In this document: one piece after another, positions 1 to 5,305 of the stretch
How the letters are laid out: each line of letters starts with the position of its first letter
Position numbering within the stretch: the stretch's first letter is position 1
Source of the DNA: Mogibacterium sp.
GTDB taxonomy: Bacteria > Bacillota_A > Clostridia > Peptostreptococcales > Anaerovoracaceae
NCBI GenBank assembly: GCA_017469325.1
Contig: JAFUGO010000132.1
Location: 1-6,615 of the forward strand
Reading direction: 5' to 3'
Length of the DNA: 6,615 bases
The notes under the pieces: model-generated
Seen by the model: the letters and a program-made list of their open reading frames with translations, nothing else
Database searches by the model: none
Told to the model about the DNA's origin: nothing
Program-made: the position numbers and the translations under genes

Positions 1-191
1 CCCGGGGTCTGCTTAGCCGATCGCCCCGCTCTATAGCTGTCCGGACGGGCTTAGTAGACCCCGCCGGCCAGCGCTGGGGCATCTCGGAGCAGACCGATTC
101 ATTTGCCTAAAGGCAATTTACACACAATTCTGGACTTGACTCTCAATAAGCATGACATTTATCATTTCTTTTTATTTCTGCGGCCCGGCAA
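1..191. other. Region beyond proS without an assignable gene
   Basis: Positions 111-191 are A/T-rich and look intergenic; I find no convincing terminator for proS there. Positions 1-110 are much richer in G/C. On the plus strand one frame is open from position 3 to a TAA at 108-110 (about 35 codons, ending WGISEQTDSFA, third positions G/C-rich like the neighbours). This could be the C-terminus of a gene converging on proS. On the minus strand an ATG at 82-80 opens a frame to the edge, but no ribosome site precedes it. Neither peptide is recognised, and a structured RNA is an equal alternative. Confidence 0.3.
4..62. repeat. Long imperfect inverted repeat at the left edge
   Basis: Positions 4-18 and 48-62 are inverted copies differing at two of 15 positions, with a 29-base middle. 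As RNA either strand could form a 15-position stem with two imperfect pairs, opened by seven uninterrupted pairs (GGGGTCT with AGACCCC). The arm GGTCTGC (6-12) also finds a perfect partner, GCAGACC, at 89-95, so two alternative pairings exist. There is no T-tract, so it is not a plain terminator. It could be part of an RNA or a regulatory element of a gene beyond the edge, or a chance palindrome in G/C-rich sequence. Confidence 0.5.
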
Positions 192-1970
192 TTAGTGAGC
201 TGCCATTGTCTCTTCCGAAAGTCTTGAGAAGAAGCATCTTCCGTCGCCTTCGAGGTCGACCAGGGCCTTTGCCTTTGCGATAGCCTCTTCAGCTGTCATG
301 ACTTCGTGATCGGACTCACGGCGCAGCTTATACTCTACCTTGCCCTCGCCGGCGAGCTTGCCGACTGTGATACGGACAGGGATACCGATGAGGTCGGCGT
401 CGTTGAACTTGACTCCAGGTCTCTCATCACGGTCATCTACCATTACCTCTACGCCCATAGCCTCGAGCTTCTTCTCGATGTCATAAGCGAGAGCGAGCTG
501 TGTCTCGTCGTTCGACTTGATAACAGTTACGATGACGTGGTAAGGAGCTGTAGCTACCGGCCAGATGATTCCCTTTTCGTCATGATGCTGCTCTACGATA
601 GCCTGCATCGTTCTTGTAACGCCGATGCCGTAGCAGCCCATCCAGTAAGGATGATCCTCGCCCTTCTCGTCCTTGAACGTTGTGTTCATGGATTCGGAGT
701 ACTTGAGTCCCAGCTTGAAGATCTGTCCGACTTCGATACCGCGTCTGAACTTGACCGGCTTTCCGCAGTGCGGGCATGCATCTCCGGCCTCGAGAGTCTT
801 GATATCCGTAACGATGTCGCCGGTGTAGTCTCTGCCGTAGCAAACGCCTGTAAGGTGGTGGTCCTCCTCGTTTGCGCCTGCGCACATGTTTACTGTGCCG
901 ACGAGCTCGGAGTCAACTACCACGATGCAGTTCTTGAGGCCAATAGGACCTGTGAATCCTGCGACGCTGCCTGTGAGCGGACCTGTGACCTCTTCGTCGG
1001 AGAACTCGATGTAGTGCTCAGGGATGTCGAGAGCGTTGACCAGCTTTGTCATGTTGAGCTGTCTGTCTCCTCTGATGAAGCATGTTACGTAATCCTTAGG
1101 CTGAAGGTCGTTGTCGTATGTTGTGAACATGAGAGCCTTGATGGACTTCTCTACCGGAAGCTTCAGATAGTTGCATACGTCTTCGATAGTCTTTGTACCA
1201 GGTGTGAACACCTTCTCGACCGGCTGCATCTCTTCCTTGACCGGCTCTTCATCTCTGCACTCAGCTCTTTCGACTGTAGCAGCCATACCGCAGTGGTCGC
1301 AGTAGAGGATGTCGGACTCGCCCCAGTCTGAGAGTGCCGAAAACTCGTGTGACTTGCTGCCGCCGATAGGACCGTTGTCTGCCTCTACGATACGGTAGTC
1401 GAGGTCGCAGCGTGTGAAGACCTTCTCATATGCGTGGTACTGTCTCATGTACGCTGTGTGCAGATCTTCTTCTGTTGCGTCGAACGAATAAGCGTCCTTC
1501 ATGACGAACTCTCTTGTTCTGAGGAGTCCGTAGCGAGGGCGTGACTCGTCTCTGTACTTGAACTGTATATGGTAAAGCGAGAAAGGCAGCTCTTTGTACG
1601 AAGACCATTCTTTACGTACAAAGTCTGTGAACATCTCTTCGCATGTTGGGTTCAGAATAAAGTCATTGCCGTTTCTGTCCTGGATCCTCCAGAGCTCAGG
1701 TCCGTAAGCATACCATCTGCCTGTCTCCTTCCAGAGCTCGGCAGGGTTTACGTGAGGCATGTGGATCTCCTGGCAGTCGATGTAGTCCATCTCTTCGCGG
1801 ACGATCTGCTCGATCTTGCGGACTGTCCTCCAGCCCAGCTTAGGGAACATGTAGAGTCCCGCAGCTTCCTGTTTGATCATGTTAGCTCTTACGAGCAGTT
1901 TATGGCTCTCAAGCACAGCATCGGACGGTGCCTCTCTGAGTGTCTTGAGGTGATTCTTCGATAATCTCAT
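192..1970 (-). CDS. proS: Prolyl-tRNA synthetase (bacterial long form with editing insert)
   Basis: Class II aminoacyl-tRNA synthetase (592 aa) that charges tRNA-Pro with proline in the cytoplasm. The motif 1 region is about residues 38-86, the LNPTCEE loop 106-112, and motif 2 about 138-164 (FKYRDESRPRYG, then FVMKDAYSFD). The editing insert (INS, clears mischarged Ala-tRNA-Pro in this family) spans roughly 224-405 and is bracketed by CxxC pairs at 224/227 and 399/402; KSIKAL at 275-280 sits where the family's editing lysine is expected. Motif 3 is near 445-470 (GCYGIGVTR) and the anticodon-binding domain about 475-570. The enzyme looks complete. The last 20 or so residues, after about 571, extend beyond the usual roughly 570-residue length and match no family feature I know. 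The ATG at 1970 has AGAAGGGAG nine bases upstream, inside the end of ispDF, whose stop is only two bases away, so translational coupling is likely. No clear terminator follows. Confidence 0.97.
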   Translation of the reverse strand: MRLSKNHLKTLREAPSDAVLESHKLLVRANMIKQEAAGLYMFPKLGWRTVRKIEQIVREEMDYIDCQEIHMPHVNPAELWKETGRWYAYGPELWRIQDRNGNDFILNPTCEEMFTDFVRKEWSSYKELPFSLYHIQFKYRDESRPRYGLLRTREFVMKDAYSFDATEEDLHTAYMRQYHAYEKVFTRCDLDYRIVEADNGPIGGSKSHEFSALSDWGESDILYCDHCGMAATVERAECRDEEPVKEEMQPVEKVFTPGTKTIEDVCNYLKLPVEKSIKALMFTTYDNDLQPKDYVTCFIRGDRQLNMTKLVNALDIPEHYIEFSDEEVTGPLTGSVAGFTGPIGLKNCIVVVDSELVGTVNMCAGANEEDHHLTGVCYGRDYTGDIVTDIKTLEAGDACPHCGKPVKFRRGIEVGQIFKLGLKYSESMNTTFKDEKGEDHPYWMGCYGIGVTRTMQAIVEQHHDEKGIIWPVATAPYHVIVTVIKSNDETQLALAYDIEKKLEAMGVEVMVDDRDERPGVKFNDADLIGIPVRITVGKLAGEGKVEYKLRRESDHEVMTAEEAIAKAKALVDLEGDGRCFFSRLSEETMAAH

Positions 1971-1972
1971 TA

Positions 1973-3238
1973 TTAAAAACTCCCTTCTATTGCGGCAGCT
2001 GCCATGGCGGCTATGCCTTCGCCTCTGCCCGTAAACCCGAGACCCTCTTCAGTGGTGGCCTTTACGTTGACCGCCGACTCAGGGATCCCGAGTACTCTCG
2101 ATATGTTCTGCTTCATCTGATCCATGTAAGGCGCCAGCTTCGGTGCCTGCGCGATGATCGTGATGTCAACGTTGTTGATCAGCGCATCGCCCAGCATGTC
2201 TTTGACCTCTGCCAGCAGCTTCATCGAATCAGCGCCTTTGTATTTGTCGTCGGTATCAGGAAAATGTCTTCCGATGTCTCCCAGTCCTGCTGCCCCGAGC
2301 AGTGCGTCCATCAGAGCATGCGCTGCAACGTCTGCGTCTGAGTGTCCGTCCAGCCCGAGCTTGCTGGGGATAGGGGTCCCGCAGAGTATAAGGGGTCTCC
2401 CCGGGACAAGACGGTGGACATCATAGCCTGTACCTGTTCTGGTAGCCATGTGGATATCCTCTTTTGTTGTTATTTTGCCGTTTGCTGACGAGCCTTCGAC
2501 CAGCGCGACTTTTATGCCTACGTATTCTGCAATGGCGGCGTCGTCGGTGGACGAGTATCCGTCGCGGTCTGCTGCCTCGTAGGCTCTGATGATGTCCGTG
2601 AGCCTGAATGTCTGCGGAGTCTGAGCTCTGTAGATCAGGTCTCTTCTGACAACATCAGTGTTCATTATAGGATATGTTATAGCTTCTTTCAATGCCAATC
2701 CGCCGATATATTCGGGTTTTTCGATACGTACCATGCGTATGGAATCCGATGCCGGAACGGCGGTGCACACAGCCTCGCAGCTGCTCATGCCCTCTATATT
2801 CCTTCTGATTATATCGGCACTCACGCCCGGCCTTGCGGCATCGTGGATCAGCACAATGGACGCATCGGGGTCGGCACCGGATGCGGAAGCGTCAGCCAGA
2901 GCGACCTTAAGGCCCTCTTTGCTGGAGTCGCCGCGTGTCTCCCCGCCGGGCACTATCTCGATCATGGCAGGATCGGCACCGGCTCTTTCTGCGCGGTCCT
3001 TCGCGATCTCAGCGTACTTCGCGTCAAGCGAACCGTCCTGCGGTGATGTGATGATCACTCTGTCGATGCCGTCATATGTGATGAAGGCATCCAACGCGGT
3101 CCCCAGCACAGTTGAGGCACCAAAAGGGAGCAGCTGCTTCGGGACCTCGGTGTCCATTCGCAAACTGCTGCCGGCTGCAACTATTACTGCGTATATTTTA
3201 CCTTTTCTGTCTTCTGTCATTATCTCCTGCAAAATCAA
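1973..3238 (-). CDS. ispDF: Bifunctional IspD/IspF (MEP pathway fusion enzyme)
   Basis: Two non-consecutive steps of MEP isoprenoid synthesis in one 421-aa chain. The IspD half (about 14-262) makes CDP-methylerythritol from CTP and MEP. It has the nucleotide-binding AAGSSLRM (21-28) with PKQ (33-35), GGETRGDSS (98-106), HDAARP (132-137), TPQTFR (207-212), TDDA (231-234) and a terminal KIT (255-257). The IspF half (about 265-421) forms the cyclic diphosphate MEcPP. It has GYDVHRL (271-277), metal ligands D273, H275 and H307 within [21 protein letters not shown] (321-330), and the closing stretch [20 protein letters not shown]. There is essentially no linker. The longest frame starts at a TTG (3238), with GAGGG nine bases upstream; an ATG at 3220 gives a more usual IspD N-terminus but its AGGAG is only three bases away, so the start is uncertain by six codons. 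IspE, the step between the two activities, is not in the window. Confidence 0.96.
   Translation of the reverse strand: MILQEIMTEDRKGKIYAVIVAAGSSLRMDTEVPKQLLPFGASTVLGTALDAFITYDGIDRVIITSPQDGSLDAKYAEIAKDRAERAGADPAMIEIVPGGETRGDSSKEGLKVALADASASGADPDASIVLIHDAARPGVSADIIRRNIEGMSSCEAVCTAVPASDSIRMVRIEKPEYIGGLALKEAITYPIMNTDVVRRDLIYRAQTPQTFRLTDIIRAYEAADRDGYSSTDDAAIAEYVGIKVALVEGSSANGKITTKEDIHMATRTGTGYDVHRLVPGRPLILCGTPIPSKLGLDGHSDADVAAHALMDALLGAAGLGDIGRHFPDTDDKYKGADSMKLLAEVKDMLGDALINNVDITIIAQAPKLAPYMDQMKQNISRVLGIPESAVNVKATTEEGLGFTGRGEGIAAMAAAAIEGSF
1980..1988 (-). promoter_or_regulatory. proS ribosome binding site within the end of ispDF
   Basis: AGAAGGGAG (1988-1980), nine bases before the proS ATG, is made from the last sense codons of ispDF (Glu-Gly-Ser). 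With only two bases between the ispDF TAA and the proS ATG, terminating ribosomes could reinitiate on proS. Confidence 0.7.
2447..2462 (-). promoter_or_regulatory. Possible internal ribosome site and ATG for free IspF
   Basis: Codon 264 of ispDF is an ATG (2449-2447) preceded by AGAGGA (2462-2457) with a seven-base spacer. Initiation here would yield a 158-residue protein covering exactly the IspF domain, which is the normal length of stand-alone IspF. The motif and spacing are seen directly; use in the cell is inference, and it may be a relic of formerly separate ispD and ispF genes. Confidence 0.4.
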
Positions 3239-3266
3239 ATGGCCGATCCCTCATAAGCTCTGTCCG

Positions 3267-3740
3267 CTATATACTGGTTTCGACCATCTCGTCTGCTTCT
3301 TCCATTGTGTAGCCGCCGGAGTATGTCAGCTCGCTCTCGAGTATCTGTTTCGCTGTACTCAGAAGCTTTTTCTCTCCGGTGGAAAGCGGTTTCTGTCTGT
3401 CTGTCCTGACGAGATTTCTGACTACCGCCGCCACCTCTAAGATGTCTCCTGTCTGCATCCTTTCGGTGTTCTCGCGGTATCGTTTGTTCCAGTTGGGATT
3501 CATGGGCTCTGTCTCACCCTTGAGGACCTCGATCACTTCGTCTATACGCGAAGGATCGATAACGGGTCTTACCCCAAGCTTCTCGCAGTTGTCTACAGGC
3601 ACGGAAGCCTCCATCCTGCAGTAAGGAAGCGACACATTATAATAGGTCCGCATCTCACCGAGAAAATCCTTCTCAACGATCTCGGTTATGATGCCGGCTC
3701 CATACATCGGATATACGATTTGATCTCCGATTTTGAACAC
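3267..3740 (-). CDS. carD: CarD/CdnL-family RNA polymerase-binding transcription regulator
   Basis: A 157-aa protein of the CarD_CdnL_TRCF family. Members bind the beta subunit of RNA polymerase through an N-terminal Tudor-like domain and stabilise or tune the promoter open complex. The N-terminal domain is visible as FKIGDQIVYPMYGAG (2-16), a YYNVSLP strand (33-39), VPVDN (47-51) and LGVRPV (55-60). The helical C-terminal domain includes NWNKRYREN (83-91), where W84 probably corresponds to the DNA-wedging tryptophan of characterised CarD proteins, then TGDILEVAAVVRNL (97-110) and the conserved LSTGEKKLL (119-127). Start is a GTG at 3740 with a strong AAAGGAGG nine bases upstream (3757-3750). 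It is the first gene of the carD-ispDF-proS unit, directly behind a consensus promoter. The family assignment is firm; which promoters it controls cannot be told from here. Confidence 0.93.
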   Translation of the reverse strand: MFKIGDQIVYPMYGAGIITEIVEKDFLGEMRTYYNVSLPYCRMEASVPVDNCEKLGVRPVIDPSRIDEVIEVLKGETEPMNPNWNKRYRENTERMQTGDILEVAAVVRNLVRTDRQKPLSTGEKKLLSTAKQILESELTYSGGYTMEEADEMVETSI

Positions 3741-3749
3741 GGACGCTTT

Positions 3750-3757
3750 CCTCCTTT
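3750..3757 (-). promoter_or_regulatory. Strong carD Shine-Dalgarno sequence
   Basis: AAAGGAGG (3757-3750) stands nine bases before the GTG at 3740. This near-perfect anti-16S match supports the non-ATG start of carD and suggests efficient initiation despite it. Confidence 0.8.
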
Positions 3758-3766
3758 TACACTGTC

Positions 3767-3795
3767 ATTATAGCGTATCATGTATTAAAAAGCAA
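3767..3795 (-). promoter_or_regulatory. Possible second, weaker carD promoter
   Basis: A second perfect TATAAT (3772-3767) lies downstream of the main promoter, with TTGCTT (3795-3790) at a 17-bp spacing, which matches the -35 consensus at only three of six positions. There is no extended -10 TG. It would give a leader of about 20 nt that still contains the carD ribosome site. The A/T richness of the region makes a chance -10 match quite possible. Confidence 0.4.
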
Positions 3796-3812
3796 ACAAA
3801 AATTAAATCGTT

Positions 3813-3841
3813 ATTATACAGCTGTCATTTATGCTTGTCAA
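3813..3841 (-). promoter_or_regulatory. Consensus sigma-A promoter for carD-ispDF-proS
   Basis: On the minus strand TTGACA (3841-3836) and TATAAT (3818-3813) are both perfect matches to the vegetative sigma factor consensus, separated by exactly 17 bp, in an A/T-rich intergenic stretch. Transcription would begin near 3806, giving a 5' leader of about 65 nt before the carD GTG. It starts just after the radA terminator tail, so the carD unit appears to be transcribed independently of radA. Confidence 0.88.
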
Positions 3842-3851
3842 TAGTAAACCA

Positions 3852-3884
3852 CTTTAACAAGAAACCGGCCCCCTGGGGAGCCGG
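3852..3884 (-). terminator. Intrinsic terminator after radA
   Basis: Read on the minus strand, 3884-3865 folds into an eight-base-pair GC-rich stem (CCGGC-side paired with GCCGG-side, one U-G pair) with a four-base CCAG loop, followed at once by TTTCTTGTT. It starts 46 bases past the radA stop and ends about ten bases before the carD -35 box. No T-run follows on the plus strand, so it acts in the minus direction. Confidence 0.85.
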
Positions 3885-3930
3885 CGATGTGATCGGTCTG
3901 TGTTCCTTTATTTATGCGGACCTCAGGCGC

Positions 3931-5304
3931 TTATGCCAGATACGCCCGTATGGCGTCGCTTATGTTGGATGCGCCCAGGACGCGTATGTCCTGCCCGCCT
4001 CTGTACTGCCTTGCATTTTTTTCAGGCAGCAGCACTGCTTCGTAGCCGAGCCTTTCGGCTTCCTGGATGATGCGGTCGGCGTTCGGTACTGAGCGAAGGT
4101 TTCCCGTAAGCCCGACCTCGCCGACGGCGACCAGGCGCTTCGAAGCGGACCTGCTCTTGAACGAGCTGTATATTGCCAGCGCGACAGCCAGGTCTGTGGA
4201 AGTGCTTCCGGTGTTCATACCGCCTACGACATTCACGTAGACATCGTAGTCTAAAAGATTGATGCCAGCCTTTTTCTCAAGTACAGCCAGTATGAGGTTG
4301 AGACGGTTCTGGCTTATGCCTATCGCCGTGCGGCGGGCGAATCCCACGTTTGCGCGGGTGACCAGAGCCTGGATCTCAAAGAAGACCGGGCGGCTGCCCT
4401 CGTACACAGCGGATATTACCGAGCCCTCTTCGCTCTCGCTGCTCTCGATGAGGCTTCCGGAAAGATCGGGTACCTCTATCATCCCCTCCGCAGTCATGCG
4501 GAAGGCACCTATCTCATCGGTCGTGCCGAAGCGGTTCTTGAACGATCTCAGGATCCTGAGATCCCTGTCGCGCTCACCGCTGAAGCTGAGCACGCAGTCC
4601 ACCATGTGCTCCATGGTCTTCGGGCCGGCGAGATCTCCGCTCTTTGTGACGTGCGCAACTATAAAGACGGGCACGTTGTTGTTTTTTGCGTAACGTATAA
4701 GCTGGCCCGAGCATTCCCTTATCTGCGTGAGGCTTCCCGCTACCGACTCAGCGGACGCCGAGTACATAGTCTGTATGGAATCGATGATCAGGAATCCCGG
4801 CTTCATCTCGTCGCAGGCCGCCATTATGTTCTCTATATTGGTCTCAGGGTAGATGTAGAGCGAGTCGCTGATCGCTCCCAGCACGCGGTCGGCCCTGAGC
4901 TTCACCTGCTCTTCGGATTCCTCTCCGCTCACGTAAAGCACGGTGCCGTAGCGGTCGGCGATGCGGCCTGCAGCCTGCGCGATGAGAGTCGACTTGCCTA
5001 TGCCCGGCTCACCGGATATGAGGGTGAGCGATCCCGGCACTATGCCTCCGCCGAGCACTCTGTCGAGCTCCGACAGTCCGGAGCTTATACGGGTGTAGTC
5101 GTGTGTGCCGACCTTGCCCAGCCTTACGGGCCGGCTCTCCGCTCCTAGCCTTCTCCGCGTATCCGACGCGGCTTCCTCGACCGGCGCCACTTTATGTTCT
5201 ACTATCGTATTCCACGCGCCGCAATAAGAGCACTGCCCCTGCCAGGCAGTGTACTCGTTACCGCACTCTGTGCACATGAATACTGTTTTGCTCTTCTTTG
5301 CCAT
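3931..5304 (-). CDS. radA: DNA repair/recombination ATPase RadA (Sms)
   Basis: A 457-aa RecA-like ATPase. RadA proteins help process branched recombination intermediates, and biochemically act as DnaB-type helicases that extend D-loops. Visible in order: a C4 zinc finger (C11, C14, C25, C28; CTEC...CSYC), Walker A GEPGIGKST (98-106, catalytic K104), Walker B FLIIDS (171-176), the RadA-specific KNRFG motif (256-260), and a C-terminal Lon-protease-like domain around 310-457. The start chosen is the ATG at 5304, giving MAKKSKTVFMCTEC and the usual family length; GGAAGAG lies seven bases upstream. The reading frame extends ten codons further to a TTG at 5334, but those codons overlap the kinase gene and look spurious. 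The kinase stop is one base upstream, so the two are probably translationally coupled. In the Lon-like domain the common E-x-x-x-D-L stretch reads STSTDL, without the glutamate. Confidence 0.96.
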   Translation of the reverse strand: MAKKSKTVFMCTECGNEYTAWQGQCSYCGAWNTIVEHKVAPVEEAASDTRRRLGAESRPVRLGKVGTHDYTRISSGLSELDRVLGGGIVPGSLTLISGEPGIGKSTLIAQAAGRIADRYGTVLYVSGEESEEQVKLRADRVLGAISDSLYIYPETNIENIMAACDEMKPGFLIIDSIQTMYSASAESVAGSLTQIRECSGQLIRYAKNNNVPVFIVAHVTKSGDLAGPKTMEHMVDCVLSFSGERDRDLRILRSFKNRFGTTDEIGAFRMTAEGMIEVPDLSGSLIESSESEEGSVISAVYEGSRPVFFEIQALVTRANVGFARRTAIGISQNRLNLILAVLEKKAGINLLDYDVYVNVVGGMNTGSTSTDLAVALAIYSSFKSRSASKRLVAVGEVGLTGNLRSVPNADRIIQEAERLGYEAVLLPEKNARQYRGGQDIRVLGASNISDAIRAYLA

Positions 5305-5305
5305 C

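Noticed and set aside
63..77. Short palindromes GCCGGC and CCAGCGCTGG
   Set aside because: Self-complementary stretches this short are expected in G/C-rich DNA and have no supporting context such as an operator or repeat family.
102..117. Small hairpin TTGCC-TAAA-GGCAA as a terminator for proS or a converging gene
   Set aside because: The stem has only five pairs, no T-run follows on the minus strand, and only a short TTT follows on the plus strand.
127..140. ATTCTGGACTTGAC resembles the conserved 5' end of tmRNA (TTCTGGATTCGAC)
   Set aside because: A tmRNA starting here would run into the antisense of proS. The GGGG acceptor start, the tag frame and the 3' GGTTCGACTCC...CCA end are all absent, so the likeness is chance.
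306..1331. Plus-strand open frame of 341 codons lying opposite proS
   Set aside because: It is antisense to a clearly conserved gene, matches no family I know, and its composition (many Leu, Val, Cys, Ser, Asp) is what the complement of this codon usage produces.
2658..3440. Plus-strand open frame of 260 codons across the ispDF/carD junction
   Set aside because: It is the complement of two conserved genes, has no recognisable domain, and lacks a convincing ribosome site.
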